A stretch of 64,000 nt of DNA from Stropharia rugosoannulata. Lineage: Eukaryota; Basidiomycota; Agaricomycetes; Agaricales; Strophariaceae. Shown here piece by piece: positions 10,192 to 20,946 of this stretch; the stretch's first letter is position 1, and each line of letters opens with the position of its first letter. Below the pieces are notes generated by a model that made no database searches, was not told the origin of the DNA, and worked only from the letters and a program-made list of their open reading frames with translations. The stretch is taken from positions 1,364,001 to 1,428,000 of the forward strand of contig JANCIK010000012.1 in assembly GCA_028532985.1 (NCBI GenBank), in the 5' to 3' direction. The position numbers and the translations under genes are program-made.

Positions 10192-12832
10192 ATGGGGCCC
10201 ACCACCGAGTCCCAGAACAGTGAATGGTTCAACCTCCTGTTCACCTTATTATTCCTCTTCGTAGGATATGCGATTTGCATCGCTCAAGCTGCTACTGTCG
10301 ACACTGCAGTCGCCGTCGTCTTGGTTAGTCAAATGGTCACTCTCACCCTGGTCCTTTTGGTCGCTGTTGCTCTTGGACTCCCTCTTCGGTTCTAAAATCG
10401 TCTCATGGCGCTACCTCTCTGAGTGTATGAAGGACTACACCGCTTCTAAGTATGGTCGCCGTTCACAGCTGCAGTCGACAAGCAACTCGCCCACGGTCAA
10501 TTTTTTGGATTCCCTTCCAGCCACGCCCACTACAGGTTAGTGATATACATAACTATATTAACGTGCCGATGCTTACTATACACTCCCCAGCTCGCGTGTT
10601 GCCCAACGGAATGCCCATTGAGGATGAAGGCAGAAATATTTGGACAGGTATGCTTTTACCTCCTCGCCTGGCATATCATTGGCTCACATAAGTCATAGAA
10701 CATCGGAACTCTTTGGGCTCAATGCCATCACTGGAGGGCAATATGTCTCCGAATACCACTACTAGCACTTGCCCCTCGCCCATCACACCTCTCTCGGGCA
10801 ATAGCCCGCTTAATACCCCTCTCACGGTTGAAAGCCCCATCGGTTCGCCCTCGCCTCTGGATGAAGATCCCCTGACTCGTGTTCGCAGGGTCAAGAACAG
10901 GCTCATCGAGCATACCGCGAAAATGGCGCGTCGTCGTCTCGAACATGCCCGCCATCTGAGGAAACTTGAAGGACTTGCTGATGCTGAGGACCTCCCCTCC
11001 CCTTCTCTCGATCTCGCAAATGCCCAGGAACCTGAGAGCCAGGGCTTACTAGTCGCTGAACCCTCTCCTGCCCTGGTCTCTCCTCTCTCTACGTCCCGCC
11101 CTTTGGTTGACACTGCGCTTGAGACTCGCTTCAACGGAGCTGTTATGCTAGTCGCCAACTCTGTTTATGATCACGCTGCAGCTGAATGCACTCTTGTGAC
11201 TCTTATCTGGTGGCTTCTGTCTACGGCTGTGGAGTTAGTACTTGAAGCCCGGTCATCCTACAACTACTATTCCTTCGGCAAGGATGGCGGGATTAGTCGT
11301 TTTGTTCAGGACACTATCCTCGATGTTCTGAAACGGTTTGTCCTGGTAAGACCGGCAAAGAGGGTAAGTCTCCTCCGGTTTAGGCTCAAGTTCACTTTTG
11401 ACAACCATTTTCATCTTTAGAGCACTCGCCCGTTCTACTCTGGGTATTACAGCAATGCAGACACGAAGTGTACTGGCATTGTCCAATTTGCGAAGAGTGG
11501 ATTGGAGGACGACGTGGTGTTTGGTCCGGCAAACAACAGCGAGGTAGGAACAGCCCCGGATGATACAGTGGTATGTATATCTCTCTTCCTTTCAGATGTG
11601 CATTCGCTGAGAATCTATTAGGTGGATGTGGCACAGAAAGAAATCGCCCCCGCACTTGTCAAAATTCGAAGTAAGCCTGCTGCTCTGGCCTTGGGACTTG
11701 GCGATCGCAATTGCTCTCGACTAGAGCAGTCATCGGTCCAGGAAGCGCCACTGATCCCGTCTCTCGTTGTATGTTTTATTTTATGTGACTGCTAAGTTAA
11801 TCTTTACTGAGATGTCTTTTACAGGTAAGCTATACATTCGAGGACCTGGTCTCCCAGCTGGCATATGGCATGCAGGAGGAGACTTTTGAGGTGTTTGAAG
11901 ATTGGGTTTGTTTGTTTACTGGCTTCTTTTTTAGTCCTGTGACTTATGCACTTCTCTTGTTGTACAGGCGCACGCTGTGGATGTCCTTTTTGGTGGCAAC
12001 TCGGACCGGGACACACCAAGTCCCAGCTGCGAGTCTGCGAGCGAGGAGGGGGAGGACAAAGAGATAGAGGAAGCCGTTGACTCGGTCACGGAACAGGAGG
12101 TGCGCTATATGATAGTAACTTGTGTCCTTCTGTGACTAATATCTTATCTGTCAGATTGTTCCTGGCCGAGTAGAATCAAGGTTCTTTGAGGATTTCTCAG
12201 AATCCGTGAGTCCTTTGTTTTTTTTTCTGGTGTATTCTATTCACGCTGATCTCGTTTGTAGGCCACGGATCTGAGTATCTCCTTCAACGATGAAGGGTCT
12301 GGCGCTTCCGCATGGGAGGACAGTGGGATTGCGGCCCAAAGGCGGTTCGCAATGGTGAGTTTGGTAGTGTGTTTTTTGATGATCCTTGCACTTACTGTTG
12401 AATGTGATAGGCATGGGCTGCTGGAAGCCTCACAAACCTGTCGCGTGGTGCAGCTGGTGCTACTGTAAGTTACACTGCTGCAACTTTTTTCTGATCTGGC
12501 GCTTATTTACAATGTGCAGATTGCACGCTCCGGTGGACGTGCAACCAGCCAAGGGGAGGATATGACATGGAAGGAACCATTGTCATTGCCATCCAAGGTA
12601 TGTTTCAATACTTCTTTTTGAACACTGGGAACTAATATGGCTATTTGATCAGAGGTTGTCGAGGTTGTCGTGGACCTCGAAAGTAAAAATGCCGCGGACG
12701 GCAACAAAAAAGTACGTCTCCCTGCTGTACTGAGTGCTCTCATTGTTCTTATTGTGTGTTGCTTCTTGCAGAGTCCGTGCACTGCTACGTGCGGCAAAAT
12801 CACGCGTCCGCCCGAAGTCCAACCAAGCTTAG
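10192..12832 (+). CDS. Unidentified 625-residue protein with one N-terminal membrane segment
   Basis: Fourteen exons can be joined with every junction GT-AG and no frame break: 10192-10323, 10424-10535, 10591-10647, 10693-11363, 11421-11570, 11622-11768, 11825-11905, 11968-12099, 12155-12205, 12262-12354, 12411-12464, 12520-12597, 12653-12711 and 12772-12832. The consistency is strong evidence for a real gene. The protein begins with a hydrophobic segment (residues about 12-30, WFNLLFTLLFLFVGYAICI), followed by a Ser/Thr/Pro-rich stretch (PSPITPLSGNSPLNTPLT). A basic helix rich in Arg (RVRRVKNRLIEHTAKMARRR) comes next, then an acidic stretch (SCESASEEGEDKEIEE) and a basic tail. I do not recognise a domain. 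The start follows a TATA box; the first intron (100 nt) is the least certain. It may be an anchored, largely disordered protein, but this is a guess. Confidence 0.7.
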
Positions 12833-14119
12833 GGCGAGCGAGGAGGGGAGCGATATATGGAGGAGTGTAGGAGCATACACTAGACGGCTGTGGGTCTCAT
12901 CGCTAGGCGCCGTCTGACGAGGCGGCGCTGGCTTTTCGGGTGGGCTTCAGCGTTGACGAGCGCTGTGGTCCACTTGGGAAGCCGTGGTGCATACTCCGTG
13001 GGGCAGTTCTGCTCGAGCTACTTGCTTGCCTCCACCTCCGTATTGGGCTTGAAACCATGCTCTATCCTCTGCGCTCAGCATGTGCTGCCATATGTCCCGG
13101 ACGTCCCCGTCATATTCTGTTCATTTTTCTTTTTCTTCTCTGCTCTATATCTCCTTTTTATCATTTACACTGCACTTTAAATTATTGGTATTTATTATGA
13201 CTATGACTACTTTGTGCTTCTGATTTTATTCCTCCCAAATTGTGCCTGTGACTCTATTATTTTGTAGACTGCCTAGATTTGTGATGTGTAGTGATTTTTT
13301 CAATATTATTTTGCTGCAACTATGTGACTTGAGCGAGTGTAGTGCTCGTATTTGGATAAGAGACTATTAAGGAGGCCCGAGATGCTCCAGAGACCAGAGA
13401 ATGGGTTTGCGTTTCTTGGTAACCTGTGGCTGATCTCGGAACTATTGTTGAACACATTGAAATTATAGCTAAATAGTATGAAAGACTATACTCGACATCC
13501 GGATCATCCTTTGTAAAGCAGTTGACGAGAGTCAAACTTGTATGCGATAAATTCTTATGACGTTCATATCGCTTATACACTCCCACACAATCTTCAAGTT
13601 CTCCTTCCAAAGAGTCATCTTTACATCGCTAAGCTCACCGAGATAGGTTGCCCGCCAGACTCCTGAGTCCTGCGCTGGAGGCGCGTAAGACGCGTACTTT
13701 TGAAGGTCAGAACAGAGACCTTGTCGTCGAAAGACGCACACGCCAGGAGGATGGAGCCCAGCTCGTGGGGCGCCCTGGACATGGAGCTTTACTGCTCCAT
13801 GTCATCTCGCTGCCCGATTAGAGGTGATAAAAGGATGGGGCCGGGTATGTTTTTTGATTTTAATCCAGCCACCCCCTTTAATCGTATGTAGGTGTTAAGC
13901 GTGTGTCGCCTTGCACGAGACCGAGAACGTTGACCATCGTGAGCTACGGTTGGGATAGCTATGTCCTTTGCTCGGTCCTCTTGGTCTTCCTTCCTTCGCT
14001 AATATCTGCTGTTAGTACTTGTCGAAATTAATTAAGGGGTTTGCACGATCACGTGGGAACAATTTCCCTCTGTCAAGAATTGACTCGACTCTTGCTCGAC
14101 TCGTTTAACTCTCACCACC
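12833..14119. other. Intergenic region before the OTC gene
   Basis: No credible coding sequence was found. The plus-strand frames at 12890-13200 are out of frame with the preceding gene and probably lie in its 3' untranslated region. A palindromic CACGTG is present at about 14050, some 70 bp before the OTC start, and could be a bHLH-factor site. Confidence 0.4.
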
Positions 14120-15890
14120 ATGGCAGGCCCTCGCCACCTCATGACCCTCGCAGATCTCACCCCGGCACAGATAAACCGCGTCGTCGCCCATGCCTACAAT
14201 CTCAAGCAACTTTCCAAGCCATGGCTGGGTCCCAAACAGCCGACGTCGAGCAAGAAGATGCGCTTGCCGCCCCAGTCGCTGTTCCTCAAGACCGTCGCTC
14301 TCCTCTTCTCCAAGCGCAGTACCCGGACACGTATCGCTGCAGAGACGGGCGCATCTATGCTTGGCGGCCAGGCCATGTTCCTCGGCCGCGACGACATCCA
14401 GCTCGGCGTGAACGAGTCTATGCGCGACTCGGCGCGCGTCATTGGTGGCATGTGCCAGGGTATCTTTGCCCGCGTCGGCGACCACTCGGAGATCGAGGTG
14501 CGTCTTGCACTTTTCCTCAATGTACCCTGCTGATTGGTTCTCAGGAACTCGCAGCTCATTCGCCTGTGCCCGTGCTGAATGCACTGTCCTCGCTCTGGCA
14601 TCCGACCCAGGTCCTCGCAGACCTCCTCACCCTGCACGAGCACGCAGCTATCAAGAAAACATGGCAGCCGCTTGCAAGGTCGACAGATGCGACCGCCGCG
14701 CGCCTTGCGCAAGCGAAGAAGGCGTCCCTGCCCCCGCTCGGCCCACTCACCATTGCGTACGTCGGTGACTGCGCAAACGTCCTGCACGACATGCTCGTGA
14801 CATACCCCCGCCTCGGCCACATCGTTCGTGTCGCCAGCCCGCCGCAGTACCGTTCCCCCGCACCCATCATCGACCGCCTCCAGCAGCTCGGTATCGCGGA
14901 CCAGATTGAGTGGACTGCGGACCCCGCCGTGGCCGTCAAGGATGCGGATGTAGTCGTTACCGACACTTGGTATGCGCCATGTCTTTCCTCACTCCACTCT
15001 GTCTAACCAGAACCAGGATCTCGATGGGCCAGGAGGCAGAAAAGGCAGAGCGCCTGCGCGCGTTTGAAGGGTACCAGGTGACCGAGGCCATGTGCAAAGG
15101 TGCAAAGCCAGACTGGATGTTCCTCCATTGCCTCCCCCGCAAGCCCGACGAAGTCAACGATGAGGTATAGCTCCTTTCCTCTTCATTTTCACCTGCGCTG
15201 TGCTGTGATCTGTGTACAACTGCTGACCTTGTGTACTTGCTTCCCTCATCCGTCACAGGTATTCTATGGCCCCCGCTCCCTCGTCTTCCCCGAAGCCGAG
15301 AACCGCAAATGGACCATCATGGCCCTATTCGAGTACGTCCCTGCCCTTCATTTCTCCGTGCTCCGCCCGCTCACTGATGATCTGTTTCTGCTCTCTGCTT
15401 CTTGCCTCCGTTTTTGTTTAATTCGTTTCCAATTTGTTGCATTGTACTGTACTGTACTTCCCCTCCTTCGCACCCGCCTCCATCGCTGTTCCCGTTTTCT
15501 CCCCAACTTTCTGGCTCCTGTCCCCATGTAATTCCACCATGACCCATGCAATGTCTTGGCCTGCGCAATTTTGTAATGCGCGCCATGCCGTGACCCACCG
15601 GATTCCATTCAACGACCCACGTTATTCAATGTCCCACCGGATACGATGATCCACTGAATCTCACCCACCTAACACACGCACACACGCGCCCCGAAACTCG
15701 CCGTACTCGCCACTCACACACGTTCAAAAAACAACTCTGCTCACGCTCCCCGCCCACGCATGAAAATGTTAATTGTACACGCGATAGTCTGATGTTCGGC
15801 AAGTGGGACTTGTATGGCGAGGTCAGCGGCGCCGGCCTGCCGGACGTGGGTGCACAGGAGTGGAAGGAGGTAGGCCAGAAGAATGAGTAG
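14120..15890 (+). CDS. ARG3: Ornithine carbamoyltransferase
   Basis: Five exons (14120-14497, 14545-14969, 15017-15164, 15259-15332, 15788-15890) encode 375 residues. The enzyme joins carbamoyl phosphate to ornithine, making citrulline for arginine synthesis. The carbamoyl-phosphate motif STRTR is followed by the conserved LGGQAMFL and a QLG strand. The second half has [10 protein letters not shown], the ornithine-binding HCLPRK and [18 protein letters not shown]. The start sits in CACCATGG directly before [12 protein letters not shown], which is already the start of the catalytic domain; no mitochondrial targeting sequence is visible, whereas the enzyme is mitochondrial in many filamentous fungi. 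The last intron is 455 nt, against 47-94 nt for the others. The final exon adds about 25 residues beyond the usual end. Identity is secure; the location in the cell and the last splice are less so. Confidence 0.93.
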
Positions 15891-16606
15891 AAGAGGGGTG
15901 TCGATAGGAAGAAGGGACGGGGTTGATGGATGGATGGGTGGGTGGATAGTGATGGATGCATAGAGGAGGAGAGGGACGTCCGTGAGCGTAGAAGCAGACA
16001 AGGAGAAAAGAAAGTGAAGGATGAGGAACAGTGGGTTGATTGCATAACAAAAGTGGGTGCAGGTTGCAGCGAACAGCACACCACAGAAGGGGACAAAATA
16101 GAATATAATGGGTGGAAGGGCTGCTGTTATTCTTGGGTTATGTATCTAGTGGTGTGATATGAGGTTATCTGCGTTAGTCATTGGCGCGGTGTTGCATGGT
16201 CAAGTCATGTGGGCAATGGCCATGATGAGATACTACAAATGTACAATTGAATATTGGTTTACTAGAATACAAGGCAAATACAAGGCAGATGTACCAGTAC
16301 CCCGGTACCACTGTTTGGGGAAAAAGGACAAAGCTGGCAGTTAGAACTGATATACGGGTGTATGTCATGTTGCTGTCATGCTTACATGACTTGCATGAGT
16401 TCTGTGCTTTGTCCTTTTGGTCTCGAAATGAGTGGTGAAGAAAAGCTGCAACTACTTTGCATGTCACATTAGCTCGGGAATCACCCAGAAAATCAAGGAG
16501 GGATAAGATAAGGAAATCAGGGACCAACGCTTCCCGAGCGAGGGAATAAAACCCCGAAAGAAGGAGGAGCATGATTGTGGAAGAAAGATATCTCACCGAA
16601 TTGTGG
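15891..16606. other. Spacer between OTC and the mobile-element cluster
   Basis: Contains purine-rich plus-strand DNA (GGATGGATGGGTGGGTGGAT type runs at 15925-15960) and no supported gene. It marks the change from CpG-rich gene DNA to CpG-poor repeat DNA. Confidence 0.45.
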
Positions 16607-17870
16607 TCAAGAAGTGGGTCTAGTGTTTGAATTTGATGCAGAGCTCAGCAAGAAACTGTATAGCTCATGATTGACAGGAGAGTTTTGCAGGTAAGGAGCG
16701 AGAATGTCTCTGCAGTAGGTTGAAAATGGATTAATCAATAGACTCTGTATTGGAGGTATATACCTGTGATTGTGCAAGTAAATGAAAAAAGCATCGCTCG
16801 ACCATCGACCAATCGCCTTCACAACCTCAAAAGGTGTCCCTCAAAGAAGGTATTCAAGGACAGCTCTGATGCGAGGGCTGTGTCCTTGGATATGCTCAAT
16901 GCCGGCTGCTTGTGCAGCTCCAGAGAGATGTTTTAGGAAAGCAGAGCAGGTTAAAGGTCTGAGGCTCCCGCCTGAGCCTAAATAAGCCAACAGAGGGGCG
17001 TCGGAAGGGGCAGGATTTATTAATAGGTGGTTCTGAAAGGCTGCAGCAGGATCAGCTGCACTATTCTCCTGCAGAGACCAGTGTGTTGAGTCACCTCGTG
17101 ATTTTGTTTTTGTAGAAGGCAAGTAGAAAGTTGTAATCAGTAGAGATTGGGAGGACAACGCTGAGCTGACATGTTGTCGATTTATGTGCACACTGGGATC
17201 AAAGCTGCAGAGAGTCGGAACTGTGAATTCTCCCAATTGTGAAGCTGACCAGAAAGTTGTTGTTAGGCAGGCCCAGCAAGCAGCATCTAGTGGTAACTCA
17301 AGATTGAAGAAGGGCCGGAGGTGTTCAAGGGTCGTAAGCAGTAGCAGGGGACAGCGTTGCACTTTGCACTCAGTGGGCTCAATACTATCTGCAGCTTTGA
17401 GTGCTGCCTTCAGCATCACTTTGTCAACGTTGAAAGGTATGGAGTGGACAGTGTGCCACGCCCTGACGGCATAGACTGCATTGCAAATGTCTGTGCCAGA
17501 CCAAGAGCCTGCAAGGCTGGAAACAAAGTCAACCATTACATGTGTTCTAGCAGGTGCACATAGAGATTCAGCAAGAGCTGGAGTTTTCTGATCTGCCCAG
17601 CAGTGGTAAATGAGGAGGCCTGTGCTGTAGGTCACTCTCGTGGTTTGTTTGAAGGCATGTTCGGGGAGATCAGTGTGGTGCTCTAATTCAATATACATCA
17701 TTATAGGTTGAGGTGGGCATGGGGGCTGATTGGGATCTGGCCATGGAGTCCAGAGAGGTAGGCACTCCTCACACAGGCAGTGAGGGTGCAGAATAGAACT
17801 TTTCGGCATTAGGTGATTGGGATATGGTTTTGGCCTTGTATCAGCCAGCATGGTATGCAGATTTGGCAGG
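16607..17870 (-). pseudogene. Tyrosine recombinase of the DIRS-type element
   Basis: The enzyme would join the circular DNA copy of the element into the genome. Visible motifs are the catalytic box GHSPRIRAVLEYLL (H-x-x-R) and IGRWSSDAFFIYL, carrying the Trp and the candidate nucleophilic Tyr. A lysine-bearing strand, PSTKTKSRGD, lies upstream. The frame is broken by a TGA at 16841-16843 between EYLL and GTPFEVVKAIGRW, where the family has Arg, consistent with CGA to TGA. The first catalytic Arg, expected before LGEF, reads Gln (SASQLGEFTVP), consistent with CGA to CAA. A GT-AG intron of 54 nt at 16710-16763 would join HNHR to DILAPYL. The enzyme is therefore inactive as it stands. The N-terminal limit near 17870 is approximate. 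Confidence 0.72.
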
Positions 17871-20730
17871 GGCATGTTAAAGGCCTTTGACTGGGGACGG
17901 GAACCCACTGCACTGATTGTAGAGGTTGTCATTGTTGTCAAGGCTGTATGGACTGTGGTTGGTTGCAGATGTTGTTGGGAGGGGTCTTGGCTTACCATTG
18001 CAGCTGAACCAGTCAAGCTCTGCTGCGGAATATGGGGAGCAAGCATTGACAAGGAACTCGTGGGCACAGGGCGGGACAAGGAGTGAAGGGAGGAGAAAAA
18101 TCGTGTCCTCCAAAGCACTGCGTGATAGTCTGTCAGCCTTGTTTGCTGCACTTGGTATGTATCGGGCACAGAACTTGTCACAAGCCCCAGCCTGCTCGAG
18201 GGTGTTGACAATGTGTTGGAAGACAGTGTTGACTTCTGTGTTTCTGCTGCGATAGTTCCACCAGCCTTCAACGACTGATGTGTTGTCACCCTGTACAAGT
18301 ATTCGGTTGGCTGTTGGATTGAGGTAGAGTATGATGTCGATAAGGAGTGCAAAGCCAACTGCCTCTGCCCAAGCAATATCTCATGTGCCATTGAGTGATT
18401 TCCAGCCCGGTAGGAGGTGCCATGCTCGCCACCACTTTCCAATGCAGATGCTGATTCCAATGTCTGAGCTGGCATTGCAGTAGGCCTCGATGTCCTCTGG
18501 TAGCAAGCTGCACAGAATAGATCATATGGTTGGGCCATTTGAAAGGCATGTTTCCCACCACAGGAGGTCGGGTAGGAGTCGCTTAATTGGTCGGAAGCAT
18601 CCCCATGGCTTATGAGCAAAAAGCCCCAACATGTGTTCAAAGCTGCAAAGTCGCGATCTGCCAGCCAGAATAACCAGCATAGCATGGAGAAGTTGTCCGT
18701 TGTGAGGGGCTGGGGCTGGCCCCTCGTGAAAACAAGAAAAACCATAAGGTTTAGAAAATAGATACACAAGAAGCGACATATCCGCCATAACGATCGGAAA
18801 CTACTATTGGAAACTGAAAGAACAAGAAGAAGCACGAAATATGAAGACTGAGATATGAAGATGCAAGTTTATTCGAAGATATGAAATATGTACATGATGA
18901 AACAAGAAGACAAGCACAAGGAAGACTCAAGATGTTATTACAACTCAATGGCAGATCAAGAAAGACAACAGCATCAGAGCAATATTGGACTTCTGATGCT
19001 GACAACATCAGATCAATATTAACAATCTGATGTAACTATGGACCCACAAGGAAGTCAATCACATGGAAATACTCATACATACAACCTGGGACAAAAATGG
19101 TGATGGATTCCGACGATATGCAAGGGTTTCCGATGACATGCAGGCGTGTGGTAGCAGAAAGCAGAAGAATCTCGACACAAACACAAGGGACATAGCTGTG
19201 GAGAGAGGGTCGGAGGAGATGTATGATTAGGGGTGAACATGGAGATGATCCGGCCACAGGAAGATTTCTTGTGCTTGGGCTTGGTTTCTGAAGATAAGGA
19301 AATTTGTGGCCAAGATATGAAGCATGCTGTAGAGCAGCATGGTTTCCAACGAGATAAAGTCAGCACGGGCAGTCGGATCTTCGTGGATGTATATGGTACA
19401 ATCTGGGCATGGCAACCAGACAGGTATTTAAGGAGTAGAATATCTCTGTATTTCTCCAGCTTCCTTCAGGGTTAAATTCTACCTACACACATCATACCAG
19501 TTTGCATCGGAAACTGTTGTTTAAACCTCGTACACTGGAAGCTCCTTGTTATAAAACAAGTAAAACCTTTTCAACGTGCTATCATTGTACACATGTTGCC
19601 TTCGCACATTGTGAACTATAGAGACAGGCTTTTCAGACCAGTCCAACCCAACTTCGCACCTCACACCGTATATGGTCTGGGTTTCTTCAAGTGAGTGGTC
19701 ACGGTCTTTGTTCCATTCAACAATAGAAGCAAGGTATTTGCTTGTTTTGGAAGGGGGTAGAGCCACTGTTTTGTTGTTAAGGTCCCATAGCAGACCGATG
19801 TAGGTTGCAGAGCTGCCAAAAGGAGAGTCCTTAGATGTTTTCCATGGAATCCCGAGGGAGGCTGAGAGGTTATCAATGTCAGAGAAAGCATAGGTGAATT
19901 CAGCTTCTTCGAGCAAGCATGGGGAAGAGCAGGACAAATCAAGAATTGGGAAGGTGAAATCTTCAACGGCTTCAAAGCCTGTTCCGTCTGGTGTGAATCC
20001 CTGTCCAAACCAGGTACGTCCTCCTCGAGAATGTTGGCCTTCAGTCATGACATGTGTGTGCCATGTGTTTCATAGCTCATTGTATTCAGCAATGTATTTG
20101 CATGGGATGCACAAGAAGAGGTTATCATCCACCCATTTGAGAAGCAGCCCCATACTGCAAGATTGAAAGATGTTGCTTTTGCAGTTGGCACTGATGCAGC
20201 CAAATACACCTCCAGAGGGGTGAGTGCCGAATGCAAGTGCTTTGTCAATGTAGAAGGTAGTCTCATCTGCGGCAATGGCAGCTGCAGGCTACTGAGATAT
20301 ATGCAAAGGGACTGTTCTGTAGGCTTCTGCAACATCATGTACAGCTGCTTGAGACCCAGGGGGTAGGCCAACAATAACACTACAAGTGACTTGGAAAGTA
20401 CCCCAAGTGCAATGGAAATCAGCTGCAGAAGAGAAGGAATTAATAGAAGGGCATGGTACATCAAGAGTCGGTGCAAGCAGAAAGGAGAAGTTCTGAATGG
20501 TACGAAATTTTCCAGGTTTGTTCGGTTTCGGAATAATTGAAATTGGAGAGGTCTGGAAGTGGCCAAAGCAATCGGAGAGTTGTTGTTTCGAGAAAGGGCC
20601 TTCATAATGGTGTTTAGCAAGTTCACATGCAATAATAGAATTAAAATAAGAGCAATGCTCATCAGCAGATGGACGATTTGGTGGTGTTTGTGTATAATGA
20701 ATGAAGCAATGTAGGGAAGTTGATGAAGAA
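17870..20730 (-). pseudogene. Reverse transcriptase and RNase H of the DIRS-type element
   Basis: The RT has ISIIPKPNKPGKFRTIQNFS, then AYRTVPLHISQ, and the catalytic KWVDDNLF. Its end, YIGLLWDL followed by SKYLASIVEW, is typical of the DIRS class. A solo LTR (18701-19665) sits between IYG and QLLHAMLV, which the family has joined. RNase H follows with ASSDIGISICIGKWWRAW, DIAWAEAVGFALL and GDNTSVVEGWWN. Breaks include a frameshift near 20705, TAG after HISQ (Trp expected) and TGA at 18532-18534 and 18381-18383 (Arg expected, as in RDIAWAEA). This is a dead copy. Its position between ORF1 and the recombinase fits the element type. Confidence 0.75.
18701..19665 (+). mobile_element. Solo LTR (copy A) with 4-bp target duplication
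   Basis: A 965-bp sequence starts TGTGAGG and ends CCTCACA, and is flanked by CCGT at 18697-18700 and 19666-19669. Removing it with one CCGT rejoins the DIRS-type RT/RNase H frame. A TATTTAAG box near 19423 suggests plus orientation, with U3 before it and R-U5 after it. A second copy lies at 44320-45271. No internal retroelement genes are attached, so a full element was probably lost by LTR-LTR recombination. The parent family is unknown. Confidence 0.75.
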
Positions 20731-20946
20731 GCCGTGGCAGAGGCCTTTGATAACATCTGCATACACATCCAGAATTCCTGCCACACATAGTGCTTGCTCC
20801 CATTGCGGCCAGTGATAAGGTGTAATAGCTTGTTCAATGTCTTCCAGCCGGCTCCGCTTTGGGGCACACATGAGTGCCGTGGGTTGAGGATCCGCAACCT
20901 GAGCAGGTGTGACAGTCTCCGTGGGAAGTAGAACTGCATGTTGTTC
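20720..20946 (-). pseudogene. DIRS-type element, linker between ORF1 and RT (part 2)
   Basis: Encodes on the minus strand QHAVLLPTETVTPAQVADPQ and a helical stretch PYHWPQWEQALCVAGILDVY that leads into the RT. Its upstream continuation is at 23823-24065, the two having been separated by a family I insertion. The joined frame reads smoothly across the 2-bp duplication TC. It has no motif that I can name. Confidence 0.55.

Noticed and set aside
15626..16096. Minus-strand frames of 112-156 codons after the OTC gene
   Set aside because: They are by-products of a pyrimidine-rich stretch and overlap the last OTC exon.
16841..18835. A single 664-codon minus-strand frame taken as one protein
   Set aside because: Its first part (18701-18835) is antisense solo-LTR sequence, and its middle part is out of frame with the true RNase H frame. 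Only the last third is recombinase.
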